NCBI RefSeq assembly: GCF_038396765.1 | Contig: NZ_CP150096.1 | Location: 4,571,001-4,635,000, forward strand | DNA from: Chitinophaga caseinilytica | GTDB lineage: Bacteria; Bacteroidota; Bacteroidia; Chitinophagales; Chitinophagaceae | DNA length: 64,000 nt | Direction: 5' to 3' | In this document: piece by piece, positions 35,889-43,805 of the stretch | How positions within the stretch are numbered: the stretch's first letter is position 1 | Layout of the letters: each line of letters opens with the position of its first letter | Notes under the pieces: model-generated | The model's database searches: none | Told to the model about the DNA's origin: nothing | Seen by the model: only the letters and a program-made list of their open reading frames with translations | Made by a program: the position numbers and the translations under genes

Positions 35889-36335
35889 ATGGAATACAGC
35901 ATCAGGAAAGCCAGCCTGGAAGAACTGGACGACGCCGCGGCATTATTCGACAGCTACCGTGTTTTTTACCGGCAGGCGCCGGACCTCGAAAAAGGGAAGG
36001 CATTTCTAAAAGAACGCCTCCTCAACAATGAATCCGATATTTTTCTCGCTTATGCGGATGGGAAGGCCGTGGGGTTCGTACAGCTCTACAAACTCTTCCA
36101 CTACACCAAACTGCAAAAGCAATGGCTGCTGAGCGACCTGTTCGTTCACCCGGATTACCGCGGCAAAGGCCTTTCCGTTGCCCTGATCGACCGCAGCAAG
36201 CAATGGAGCCGGGAAACGGGCGCCTGCGGCCTCATGCTGGAAACGGAAAAAACCAACGATATCGGGAACAACCTGTATCCCCGCTGCGGTTTCGAGTACG
36301 ACGGCCAGCATAATTATTATCATTGGTGGGGCTGA
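35889..36335 (+). CDS. GNAT-family N-acetyltransferase
   Basis: 148 residues. The acetyl-CoA-binding motif A is LSDLFVHPDYRGKGLSVALI with the R/Q-x-x-G-x-G/A core RGKG; motif B is LMLETEKTNDIGNNLYPRCG followed by F. The acceptor substrate is unknown. Divergent from the MocR-type regulator and located 14 bases before a tRNA gene. Confidence 0.9.
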   Translation: MEYSIRKASLEELDDAAALFDSYRVFYRQAPDLEKGKAFLKERLLNNESDIFLAYADGKAVGFVQLYKLFHYTKLQKQWLLSDLFVHPDYRGKGLSVALIDRSKQWSRETGACGLMLETEKTNDIGNNLYPRCGFEYDGQHNYYHWWG

Positions 36336-36349
36336 TAACGGATTCCCCA

Positions 36350-36423
36350 GGCCGGATAGCCGAGTGGCGAGGCGGGGGATGGCACATCCCTTCACAATGG
36401 TTCGATTCCATTTCCGGCCTCCA
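36350..36423 (+). tRNA. tRNA-Cys-like gene with a non-canonical anticodon loop
   Basis: 74 bases fold as a complete cloverleaf with encoded CCA: acceptor GGCCGGA/TCCGGCC, D stem GCC/GGC with GG in the loop, anticodon stem GGGGA/TCCCT (one G-U), four-base variable loop TCAC, T stem AATGG/CCATT with loop TTCGATT, discriminator T. T at the discriminator and GCA at positions 34-36 indicate tRNA-Cys. The anticodon loop reads TGGCACA, so position 33 is G instead of the near-universal T and position 37 is C instead of a purine; T32 and A38 could even pair. It may be a degenerate or specialised tRNA. Confidence 0.75.
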
Positions 36424-36429
36424 AAAATC

Positions 36430-37293
36430 ATGACGACCATGCCCGTAAAGCGCGACAAAACGATCATCATCCACAGCAAGGTTTCCTATGGGTACGTGGG
36501 CAGCAGTACCACCGCCCTGGTATTGCAAACCGGCCGGCAAGACGTGATAACGGTGCCCACGGTATTATATTCCAACCGGCTGGGCCTGGCCTCCGTGGGC
36601 GGAGACGTGCTGCCCACGGCGCTGTTCGCTTCCATCCTGGACGGCATTCTGCAACTGGACATCCTGGCCGAAGTGTCGTCCATCATCACCGGCTTCATCG
36701 GTTCGGCGGAACAAGTGGTCATTACGGCCGGATTCGTGGAAAAAGTGAAAGCGCGGCACCCGGACATCAGCTATCTCTGCGACCCCGTGATGGGCGATGC
36801 CGACGAATTCTACGTGGCGCCCGGCGTGGCCAAGGCCATGATCGACCGGCTCATTCCGCTGGCAGACGTGCTCACACCGAATTCCTTCGAATTGCAACAG
36901 ATGCTGGGCCGCCGTTTCGCTTCGCTGGAAGAAATGACCACCGCGATCCGGGAAAACGGCCGGTTTTCGGAACAGCAACTGGTGGTGACGAGCTGCCAAT
37001 TCGCGGATACGCCGCCGGGATGGATCGATATCGTTTCCCTGGACAAAGACCAGCTTCACCTGGAACGGACGCCCCGCGTGGCGGTGGACCCGCCCGGCAC
37101 CGGCGAGCTCTTCGCGGCGCATATGCACCTGCAAATGCTCAACGGCGCGGCGTTCCCCCTGGCCATCCGGCGGGCGGCGCGGGTGATGCAGGCCGTGCTG
37201 GCGGGGATAAAGGCAGATAACCGCCGGGAAATGGCGCTGCAAGACATCCTGCATTCCATGGAGATCGCAGGGAGGGAAGCTGCAGGTCGATAA
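36430..37293 (+). CDS. pdxY: Pyridoxal/pyridoxamine kinase-like protein (PdxY/PdxK)
   Basis: 287 residues from MTTMPVKRDKTIIIHSKVSY, starting six bases after the tRNA CCA. Family blocks: SKVSYGYVGSSTTALVLQ (substrate pocket), TVLYSNRLG, TGFIGSAEQV, YLCDPVMGD (CDPVMGD), DVLTPNSFELQ (NxxE Mg site) and the C-terminal anion hole. In the anion hole the sequence is PGTGELFAAH with Glu226 where ribokinase-fold kinases carry the catalytic Asp (GTGD). The rest is intact, so activity may be reduced, altered or retained. It salvages B6 vitamers by ATP-dependent phosphorylation if active; the nearby MocR-type regulator fits this. Confidence 0.88.
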   Translation: MTTMPVKRDKTIIIHSKVSYGYVGSSTTALVLQTGRQDVITVPTVLYSNRLGLASVGGDVLPTALFASILDGILQLDILAEVSSIITGFIGSAEQVVITAGFVEKVKARHPDISYLCDPVMGDADEFYVAPGVAKAMIDRLIPLADVLTPNSFELQQMLGRRFASLEEMTTAIRENGRFSEQQLVVTSCQFADTPPGWIDIVSLDKDQLHLERTPRVAVDPPGTGELFAAHMHLQMLNGAAFPLAIRRAARVMQAVLAGIKADNRREMALQDILHSMEIAGREAAGR

Positions 37294-37314
37294 ATTTTAC
37301 GAATTTTGCGAACT

Positions 37315-38052
37315 ATGAACGTACTGGACCTGATCATCAACGACCCGGAAAAAGTGCTGCTGGACAGTATTTTCCTGGACGACCACAGCAAAAACATGTG
37401 CGCACAGCTCATCAAGGAGCGGTTGTATTTCGAAGAACTGCGGCAATACGGTTTGCCAGTCAATAATAAAGTGCTGCTGCACGGAGCGTCCGGCTGCGGG
37501 AAAACGATGACGGCGAAGGCGTTAGCCCATGCGCTGAACAAACCCATCCTCATCCTGAACCTCAGCAACATCGTCAGCGCCAAAATCGGCGAAACGCCGC
37601 AGCAGCTGAAAATGGTGTTCGACAAAGCCGCGCGGGACGGGGCCGTTTTGTTCCTGGACGAGTTCGACCAGATCGGGAAGTCGCGGACAGACGATAAAGA
37701 CGTGGGGGAGATGCGGCGGCTGGTGAACACGCTGCTGCAACTGATTGACTATTTTCCCGAAAAAGCCCTGCTCATCTGCGCCACGAACCATCCGGAGGTG
37801 ATCGATACCGCCTTGCTGCGGAGGTTCCAGCTGCGGATAGATTTCCAGATGCCGGCCGCCGCCGTGCTCGATACCTATTACGATCAGCTGCTGGCGCCAT
37901 TCCCCGAAGAAATGCGCGGAATCGCCCGCCGGTACGATGTTTCTTTCGCCGAAGCGAGGGATTATTGCTTCACCCTCGTCAAATCCTTACTGATCGCCAA
38001 GCTGGAAAGGGAGCGCGAAACGGCTACCATGCCCCCGCTGTGCCCGTCCTGA
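37315..38052 (+). CDS. AAA-family ATPase
   Basis: 245 residues. Walker A is GASGCGKT (57-64), Walker B LFLDEFD (about 111-117), sensor 1 in LLICATNHPE, an arginine finger region in ALLRRFQLRIDF. This is a single classical AAA module of the FtsH/proteasomal type without a protease or substrate domain; only about 35 residues precede the module. Partner unknown. Starts 21 bases after pdxY, so likely co-transcribed. Confidence 0.88.
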   Translation: MNVLDLIINDPEKVLLDSIFLDDHSKNMCAQLIKERLYFEELRQYGLPVNNKVLLHGASGCGKTMTAKALAHALNKPILILNLSNIVSAKIGETPQQLKMVFDKAARDGAVLFLDEFDQIGKSRTDDKDVGEMRRLVNTLLQLIDYFPEKALLICATNHPEVIDTALLRRFQLRIDFQMPAAAVLDTYYDQLLAPFPEEMRGIARRYDVSFAEARDYCFTLVKSLLIAKLERERETATMPPLCPS

Positions 38053-38130
38053 CGCGACATTCGTTTCCCATATCCATGGCCGTTTTCCCACCCAAACTGC
38101 TTTACTTCGCCGATTGTCGATTAATAATCG

Positions 38131-38349
38131 TATCTTTGCAACGATTTACTACAGGCTCCTGCCTCTGCTTCTTCTGAATTAGTCTGGATTATTCTTTTCT
38201 TCCTCAGTCTTCGCTTTTCCAGCTGCCACCGACCCTGATAGTATCCAGAGGCCCAGTACTGAAATCAAACGGCACACCTGTACGCACAGCAAGCCGTAAC
38301 GCTACATATCGCATAACGCAATAATGCACCATAATTAAAACCACACAAC
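38131..38349 (+). promoter_or_regulatory. Promoter and long 5' leader of the cold-shock gene
   Basis: TATCTTTG at 38131-38138 matches TAnnTTTG exactly. From a start site a few bases later the leader to the ATG at 38350 is about 205 bases, which is typical of cold-shock mRNAs whose leaders fold differently with temperature. The 297-base gap 38053-38349 holds no gene. Confidence 0.6.
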
Positions 38350-38790
38350 ATGGGTGAATCTTTTTCAAAAAAGGAAAAGAAAAACAAAAAAGCAAAAGCC
38401 AAAATTGAAAAGGCACAAAAAATGCTCGATCGAAAGTCGAACAACGACAAAGGCAAGCCGCTTGAAGAGATGCTCGCTTTCGTCGATGAAAACGGGAACC
38501 TGAGTTCCGTTCCTCCAAGACAGGGCAATGAAGACGTGACGATGCAGGAATTGACCGCCGTCGCGAAAAGCAGGCACCGGCCTGTGGTAGAAGCCACCCG
38601 GACGGGATTCGTTTCCTACTTCAACCAGGCAAAGGGTTTCGGGTTCATTACCGACGACAATGCCCGGGAAAACGTCTTCTTTCACGCCAACCAGTTAACT
38701 GAGCTCCTGAAAGAAAAGGACAGGGTTTCCTTCACGCGGGAGAAAACGCCGAGAGGCTTCAGCGCCGTGGATCTGAAAAGGATCGGATGA
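38350..38790 (+). CDS. Cold-shock-domain protein with basic N-terminal extension
   Basis: 146 residues. The first 45 are Lys-rich (MGESFSKKEKKNKKAKAKIE), followed by an acidic linker PLEEMLAFVDENGNLSSVPP that is typical of Bacteroidota cold-shock proteins. The cold-shock domain (about 82-146) has RNP1 KGFGFI and RNP2 NVFFHANQL. It binds single-stranded nucleic acid and acts as an RNA chaperone. Long leader upstream and a strong terminator downstream. Confidence 0.93.
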   Translation: MGESFSKKEKKNKKAKAKIEKAQKMLDRKSNNDKGKPLEEMLAFVDENGNLSSVPPRQGNEDVTMQELTAVAKSRHRPVVEATRTGFVSYFNQAKGFGFITDDNARENVFFHANQLTELLKEKDRVSFTREKTPRGFSAVDLKRIG

Positions 38791-38823
38791 TTTGCGACGA
38801 AAAAAGAATTCAGATATAAGAAG

Positions 38824-38849
38824 CACCTGCAACCCGCAGGTGTTTTTTT
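38824..38849 (+). terminator. Intrinsic terminator of the cold-shock gene
   Basis: CACCTGC (38824-38830) and GCAGGTG (38836-38842), 5-base loop, followed by seven T. Confidence 0.93.
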
Positions 38850-38938
38850 ATGCCCGGCGCCGGCTGGAAATCCGGAGAATTCCCTTTATCTTGACATCAC
38901 CTTCCCGAATTCCATCACCTGTACCGCAAGCATTGACT

Positions 38939-39754
38939 ATGAAAGGATTGCTTTTTTTCACCGGATGTATACTGCTCCTTGGCAATAGCTTCGCGCAGCA
39001 ACCGGTGCTCCCCGCACAAAAACATGGGTTCATCGTCATCGCCCACCGCGGAAACCATGAAATCGTCCCTGAAAACACAACGGCATCCGTGGAAGCGGCG
39101 TACCAGTGCGGCGCCGACTATGCCGAGCTCGACCTTCGCACGACCCAAGACGGGCATCTCGTGCTCATGCACGACGCCACCGTAGACCGCACCACCAACG
39201 GAAAGGGCGCCGTAGCAGATTATACGTTTGCCGCGCTCCGCCAACTGAACATCAAAAGTACCGACGGCAAAATTTACCGCGTGCCCACGTTCGCCGAAGC
39301 CCTGAAAGCCGCCAGGGGCAAGGTGCATATTTATCTCGACTTCAAGGAAGCCGACGTAGCACAGGCCTGGCAGCAAATACGGGATGCAGGGATGGAAAAA
39401 CAGGTGATCGTGTACATCAACAAAAAGGAGCAATATCAACCCTGGCGCGACATTGCGCCGCAAATGCCCCTGATGTCCAGCCTGCCGGACGATGCCCAAA
39501 CACCGGCACAAATGGAACAGTTCCTGGATGCACATTCGTTTGCGGTGCTGGACAATATTACCGACAGCACGCTCATGACCGTAGCGCGCCGCCGCCGGAT
39601 ATCCGTTTGGCTGGACGCGCAATCGCCCAACGAAGGCCCCGATGCCTGGAATGCGGTGTTAAATAGGAAAGTACAAGGCATGCAGAGCGACCATCCGGGC
39701 GCGCTTGTCCGCTATCTCCGCGAGCACAGGCTGCGCGATGGCCTAAAAAAATAA
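38939..39754 (+). CDS. Glycerophosphodiester phosphodiesterase family protein, secreted
   Basis: 271 residues from MKGLLFFTGCILLLGNSFAQ (signal peptide). GDPD core residues: HRG at 36-38, Glu45 in PENT, Glu63 and Asp65 in AELDLRTTQDG, His78 in LMHD. It hydrolyses glycerophosphodiesters to glycerol-3-phosphate in the periplasm if the family function holds. An upstream extension to 38792 would start in the cold-shock terminator and is rejected. Confidence 0.9.
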   Translation: MKGLLFFTGCILLLGNSFAQQPVLPAQKHGFIVIAHRGNHEIVPENTTASVEAAYQCGADYAELDLRTTQDGHLVLMHDATVDRTTNGKGAVADYTFAALRQLNIKSTDGKIYRVPTFAEALKAARGKVHIYLDFKEADVAQAWQQIRDAGMEKQVIVYINKKEQYQPWRDIAPQMPLMSSLPDDAQTPAQMEQFLDAHSFAVLDNITDSTLMTVARRRRISVWLDAQSPNEGPDAWNAVLNRKVQGMQSDHPGALVRYLREHRLRDGLKK

Positions 39755-39775
39755 GGCACCTCCCGGCGCCTTATT
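39750..39775. terminator. Bidirectional terminator between convergent genes
   Basis: AATAAGGC (39750-39757) and GCCTTATT (39768-39775), 10-base loop; overlaps the stop codon of the GDPD gene and ends five bases before the convergent methyltransferase stop. Confidence 0.85.
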
Positions 39776-39779
39776 CCCT

Positions 39780-40472
39780 TTATACGTTGAAGCTTTTATG
39801 TTTGTAGAAGTACGTCTTCACCGTTTTGGCGTACAGTTCGTAATCGAGCGCCTCGAGGTAGAGATCCATTTCCGAGCCGATCATTCCCTTCACATCCAGT
39901 TCGCTTTCGATCAGTACTACTTTCGGGTGGTATTTTTCCCAGTTGTTGGATTTCAGTACCTGGAAATCGAGCCCTTCGGCGTCGATCGTGAGGAAATCGA
40001 TGGAGGTGCCTTTGGGAAGGTGCTGGTCGAGGATGCCGGCCAGCGTTCTCGTCTGCACTTTTACGACCCTTTCGATGTTGTAGATTTCCTTCTGGCTACG
40101 TTCTTCCGCCATTTCCTTCGAAAAGGTATTGAGCGCATGCTCATTGAAAACGTAAAAATCGAGCGCTTCTTCCTTGTCCGAAACAGGCACTTCCAGGTTA
40201 ATGTCTTCCGGTCGGATTTCCCGGAAAAGCGCCATGCTGCCGGGCATGGCGTCGATATTGATGCCGCGCCATCCGAGGCGGTAAAAACGGAAAGTGTTCG
40301 AGAAACGCTTGGGATGGAGGGCGCCTACGTCCACGAAAAATCCTTTCTTCTGAAATTCGAATATCCTGCCCAGTACGAGATCTTCCCCTTCCTGGGAATA
40401 GGATACGTTTTGAAAAATATCGACGGTGGTTTCGGGTTGGACGAGCTTTTGCAACAACCGTTTAAGTCCCAT
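39780..40472 (-). CDS. FkbM-family methyltransferase
   Basis: 230 residues. SAM-binding motif FFVDVGALHPKRFSNTFRFY (DVGA-x-P), then WRGINIDAMPGS, AEGLDFQVLKSNNW and VVLIESE. FkbM-type enzymes O-methylate sugars or other metabolites. A terminator closes the gene; no glycosyltransferases are near, so the substrate is unknown. Confidence 0.88.
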   Translation of the reverse strand: MGLKRLLQKLVQPETTVDIFQNVSYSQEGEDLVLGRIFEFQKKGFFVDVGALHPKRFSNTFRFYRLGWRGINIDAMPGSMALFREIRPEDINLEVPVSDKEEALDFYVFNEHALNTFSKEMAEERSQKEIYNIERVVKVQTRTLAGILDQHLPKGTSIDFLTIDAEGLDFQVLKSNNWEKYHPKVVLIESELDVKGMIGSEMDLYLEALDYELYAKTVKTYFYKHKSFNV

Positions 40473-40530
40473 AGCTTGTTAGGTTTTATAAGTTTCCGTT
40501 GTTAATTGATTTGACCGGTATGGTTTTCTG

Positions 40531-40575
40531 CGATATACGTCCGGGGATGGCATTCCCTTCGGATGGCGTATATCG
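40531..40575. repeat. Compound hairpin in the intergenic region
   Basis: Three stacked stems with bulges on one side: CGATATACG (40531-40539)/CGTATATCG (40567-40575), TCCG (40540-40543)/CGGA (40560-40563), GGGA (40544-40547)/TCCC (40554-40557). It lies in the 259-base gap downstream of the DoxX-like gene and upstream of the methyltransferase gene. Could be a terminator without T-tract, an RNA element or a REP-like repeat. Confidence 0.55.
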
Positions 40576-40731
40576 GACTGCAAGGATACAATTTTCCGGT
40601 CTACTTATCACTCGAACAGATGCACTGGATAAATTCCCCACTTAGCAAAACCATAACGAACCGGTGCCAACCAATGTTACAGGCAGGAAACAGTTGGCGG
40701 TGGGCAGATACTCCGTTTTTATTTTCCGGGC

Positions 40732-41856
40732 CTATTCATGCGACGCCACGAGCGATCGTTCCAGGTACAGCTCCACCGTATCTATCCCGTTCTGATATTT
40801 CCAGATCATCGTGTTATTATTGACATGGTTGACATGGATGAGCAGGTTGCGGGCAGGATCGAACATCCGCACCGTTATGGAACTGTCGCCCGGATTCACC
40901 GCATATTCGCCCATTTGCGATCTTTTCACATCGGCGAAATAGGGGTTCGGGGAACAGGTGATCCGCTTGTAGTGTTCGATATAGATATTCTGCCAGGCGG
41001 AATTATCGGATTGCCAGTCGTTACCGGATGCCTCCACATTATTCCTGAGGGTTTTCGTCACCCTCCACTTTCCGGCGATGGGCTGTTTGGTGATGACGTA
41101 CCCGCTGACGTATACGGAAAACCCAAGGCTGCAGCCGATCACCAGTACCCTGACCAGCTGTTTCAGCGGCTGTGCCACCATAATCGGCCGGAGCAGGATT
41201 TTCGTGAAAAGGGGTTGGATGATGTCCCAATGCAGGAAAAACAGGTACGCCAACCCCACCGTAAAATAAATCGCGTTGAGGGTAGCCGGGACCGGGATCC
41301 CGTAAAACAGGTCGATCAGTACGATATTGATCATCACCGGCAACAGGATGAGCACGCCGGGCAGGGTCGTTCTCCTGAAAAGCAGCATGATGGAACCGGC
41401 GATCTGAATCACCGCGATGATGCTGCTGAATACATAGGAATGCCCGAAATAATTCCAGGTGAGGTTGTAACCGGACAATCCGCCCACGATACTATCGCTC
41501 CGGAAGAACGATTCCCCGAATTGCAGGCCGAACAATTTCCCGAAGCCATACCCGCTGATCTCCAGCGCCAGCCAATACCTGACAATAGCTACCAGAACGG
41601 CCTGCACCTTTTCCGTATCGATCGTCCCCGCTTTCTCCCGGGCCCGCCAGTAGAAAGGGAACCCGCACGCGAATACGATCCCCAGCACGATCAGCGGAGG
41701 GTACATGTATTTGTAGATGGTATTGATGATCCCCCAATTGGTGACAGTCGTCAACCGGAAAAAGAATACGGAAGAAAAGCTATTAACACAGGCGAGGGCC
41801 ACCAAAATCGACAGGATCGACTTGTGCCACCAGGGATTTTTTGCAGTTTGAGGCAT
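40732..41856 (-). CDS. Polytopic membrane protein, DoxX-like
   Basis: 374 residues with about seven to eight membrane segments (SILSILVALACVNSFSSVFF, YPPLIVLGIVFACGFPFYW, and later VLILLPVMINIVLIDLFYGI) and a soluble C-terminal domain of about 110 residues after VSGYVITKQPIAGKWRV. The central part (RYWLALEISGYGFGKLFGLQ) recalls DoxX/quinol-oxidase-subunit-like proteins. Function unknown. Monocistronic, divergent from the GreA-like gene with only 39 bases between starts. Confidence 0.75.
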   Translation of the reverse strand: MPQTAKNPWWHKSILSILVALACVNSFSSVFFFRLTTVTNWGIINTIYKYMYPPLIVLGIVFACGFPFYWRAREKAGTIDTEKVQAVLVAIVRYWLALEISGYGFGKLFGLQFGESFFRSDSIVGGLSGYNLTWNYFGHSYVFSSIIAVIQIAGSIMLLFRRTTLPGVLILLPVMINIVLIDLFYGIPVPATLNAIYFTVGLAYLFFLHWDIIQPLFTKILLRPIMVAQPLKQLVRVLVIGCSLGFSVYVSGYVITKQPIAGKWRVTKTLRNNVEASGNDWQSDNSAWQNIYIEHYKRITCSPNPYFADVKRSQMGEYAVNPGDSSITVRMFDPARNLLIHVNHVNNNTMIWKYQNGIDTVELYLERSLVASHE

Positions 41857-41895
41857 AATCGTGAAATTCCCTGTTAATTTAGCAATTTAGCGGGT

Positions 41896-42354
41896 ATGGA
41901 AGATAAAGTTGCCCACAAACTTTTACTGAAACAATTCTGCGAACAGGTCATTCTGCAACGCATCGCCATTTCGCGCCAGGCGATGGACGAAGCCCAGGCC
42001 GCGGCCAACCAGGAAGGCAAAAGCTCGGCGGGCGATAAATACGAAACCTCCCGGGCCATGGGCCACCTCGAAAAGGATATGTACGCCCGGCAACTGGTGG
42101 CGCATCAGCAGGAACTGGCTGCGCTTCGTGCGGTTAACGTGCAATCGATCTGCCTCGTTCCCGCGGCCGGCGCCTTCGTACGGTCGGCCAACGCCGGTTT
42201 CTTTATAGGCGCGGGTTTGGGCAAACAAATCGTCGACGGGGAAACGGTAATTTTCCTTTCGCCTGCGTCACCACTGGCACAGCAGCTCATGCGCAGGAAA
42301 GTGGGAGACACCTTCGATTTCAAGGGGAAAGAAACAATACTGGAGATTTATTGA
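41896..42354 (+). CDS. GreA/GreB-like C-terminal domain protein
   Basis: 152 residues. The N-terminal 75 residues are helical and carry SAGDKYETSRAMGHLEKDMY, reminiscent of the GreA coiled coil; the C-terminal half (SICLVPAAGAFV, LSPASPLAQQLMRRKVGDTF, ILEIY) matches the FKBP-like domain of transcript-cleavage factors, including SP-L and K-VGD. Likely an RNA-polymerase secondary-channel protein. In databases such proteins are often misnamed 3-oxoacyl-ACP synthase. Terminator follows. Confidence 0.8.
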   Translation: MEDKVAHKLLLKQFCEQVILQRIAISRQAMDEAQAAANQEGKSSAGDKYETSRAMGHLEKDMYARQLVAHQQELAALRAVNVQSICLVPAAGAFVRSANAGFFIGAGLGKQIVDGETVIFLSPASPLAQQLMRRKVGDTFDFKGKETILEIY

Positions 42355-42357
42355 AAA

Positions 42358-42387
42358 GGAAAACCAGGTCATGACGCCTGGTTTTCC
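42358..42387. terminator. Bidirectional terminator
   Basis: GGAAAACCAGG (42358-42368) and CCTGGTTTTCC (42377-42387), perfect 11-bp stem with 8-base loop, between the GreA-like gene and the convergent hydrolase gene. Confidence 0.9.
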
Positions 42388-42395
42388 CGCATTTT

Positions 42396-43022
42396 TTATT
42401 GCGTAACTACTTCCGTAGCCGTTTTGATGTTCGCGTAGAAAAATTCCAGCGCGCCCAGCAGCGATTGCTGTACCCATGCCGCGGGCACCTTCTTCCCCTG
42501 GACTTCCACATCCAGCGTAGCGCAGGCGTCAGACACCACCGTACATTCGAAACCAAAATCCTTCGCGGCTTTCACGGTTGCGTCGATGCAAACGTGGGTC
42601 ATCATCCCGGCGAAGGTCAAACGGTCAATGCCATTGGCTTTCAGATGCTCCAACAAATCGGTTTCCCGGAAACTGTTGGGAAAATGTTTGGTGATGATCT
42701 TTTCTCCGTTTTCGGGCATCACTGCCGCATGGATCGCTATCCCATCCGTACCGGGCAGGAAAAAAGTGGCGCCTTCGTTGGTGGAAATATGCTGTACGTG
42801 GACCACTGGCCGGCCGGCTTTCCTGAAATGCGCCAGTACCTGTTTCGCCTTTTCCGCGGCTTCTTCCGCGCCCACTAAAGTGTGCCGCCCGCCGGGGAAA
42901 TAATCCTGCTGGATATCAATGATGATCAGTGCTTCTTTCATGTGTTCGTTGTTTGCAGGGCGCTGTGCGAAAGCGCCCGAAGTGATGGAAATGAATGCCA
43001 CCCATAAAGCGGTCAGTTTCAT
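42396..43022 (-). CDS. Isochorismatase-family cysteine hydrolase with signal peptide
   Basis: 208 residues from MKLTALWVAFISITSGAFAQ, so apparently exported, unusual for this family. Triad: Asp36 in IIIDIQQDYF, Lys112 in IITKHFPNSF, Cys145 in MMTHVCIDAT. Members hydrolyse amides or vinyl ethers (nicotinamidase, isochorismatase and others). It lies downstream of a Crp/Fnr-family gene on the same strand, with a perfect Crp/Fnr-type palindrome 77 bases upstream, so is likely controlled by that regulator. Confidence 0.9.
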   Translation of the reverse strand: MKLTALWVAFISITSGAFAQRPANNEHMKEALIIIDIQQDYFPGGRHTLVGAEEAAEKAKQVLAHFRKAGRPVVHVQHISTNEGATFFLPGTDGIAIHAAVMPENGEKIITKHFPNSFRETDLLEHLKANGIDRLTFAGMMTHVCIDATVKAAKDFGFECTVVSDACATLDVEVQGKKVPAAWVQQSLLGALEFFYANIKTATEVVTQ

Positions 43023-43097
43023 ATCGGATAATGTTTTACTGTTTTGGAAATCATGAAGGCCTTCACTGCACACAAAAGTAGCAGCCACGGAATGCCC

Positions 43098-43121
43098 GGC
43101 ACTTGACCTAGGTCAAGTGCC
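43098..43121. promoter_or_regulatory. Perfect 24-bp palindrome, Crp/Fnr-type operator candidate
   Basis: A gapless palindrome whose core is TTGACCTAGGTCAA, that is TTGAC-N4-GTCAA, the half-site geometry of Crp/Fnr boxes. It sits between the Crp/Fnr-family gene and the isochorismatase gene, 17 bases after the former's stop. Confidence 0.8.
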
Positions 43122-43138
43122 CCGGTAAATTTCCCGGG

Positions 43139-43732
43139 TTACCGCAGTTTGATGTCCAGTTTTTTTAACATGCGGCTGAAGAAAGACGGCGTAACGCCGA
43201 TGTAGGAAGCGATTTCCTGGTCGGACAGGAGCGGGAGCAGATAAGGGTATTGCTGGCGGAACTTTCCCAGGCGCTCGGGCGCTGAAAGGCTCATGGCGTC
43301 TATGTTCCGTTGAAGGCTCGCGGCGAAGGCGCGCTCCGTGAGGATGCGGAAACAGCGTTCGAACCTGGGGATTTTCCGGAGGAGGATTTCCTGGTTGCGG
43401 CGCGACAGCGCCAGGGTGTCCGTCCGCTCAACGGCTTCGATGAAAAGATGGGCCGGCGTTCCGGAAATGAAACTCCCGATATCCGCGATCCACCAATCCG
43501 GCGAAGCGATCGTGAGGATATGTTCCTTTCCGTCGGTATCGAGCAGGTAGCTTTTCATGCAGCCGGCGGCGATGAAAGTAAAATCGGTGCAAACTTCCCC
43601 TTCGCGCAGCAGGTATTCTTTCCGGGCGTAACGGCCGGGTTTCAGCAGGCTGGTGAAATAATCGCCTTCTTCCTGTGTGAGGGGGATGTGCCTGCGGATG
43701 TTGTTAAGTATCAGCTCGAGGGGGCCGTTCAT
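43139..43732 (-). CDS. Crp/Fnr-family transcriptional regulator
   Basis: 197 residues. Cyclic-nucleotide-binding-type beta roll (KEYLLREGEVCTDFTFIAAG, GKEHILTIASPDWWIADIGS) followed by a long dimer helix and an HTH (LSDQEIASYIGVTPSFFSRM, LKKLDIK). The HTH lacks the long wing, as usual in Bacteroidota members. No Cys cluster for an Fe-S centre, so not a true Fnr. The palindrome just downstream is its probable site. Confidence 0.92.
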   Translation of the reverse strand: MNGPLELILNNIRRHIPLTQEEGDYFTSLLKPGRYARKEYLLREGEVCTDFTFIAAGCMKSYLLDTDGKEHILTIASPDWWIADIGSFISGTPAHLFIEAVERTDTLALSRRNQEILLRKIPRFERCFRILTERAFAASLQRNIDAMSLSAPERLGKFRQQYPYLLPLLSDQEIASYIGVTPSFFSRMLKKLDIKLR

Positions 43733-43805
43733 CTTCTTGCGCGTTTCTCGCCCTGTGAAGGTAAGGAGAAGGCGGGAAACAAATAATTTGGATTAAATTG
43801 CGATT

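Noticed and set aside
37950..38180. Small plus-strand frame across the end of the AAA ATPase gene and the csp promoter
   Set aside because: It overlaps a real gene in another frame and covers the TATCTTTG promoter box.
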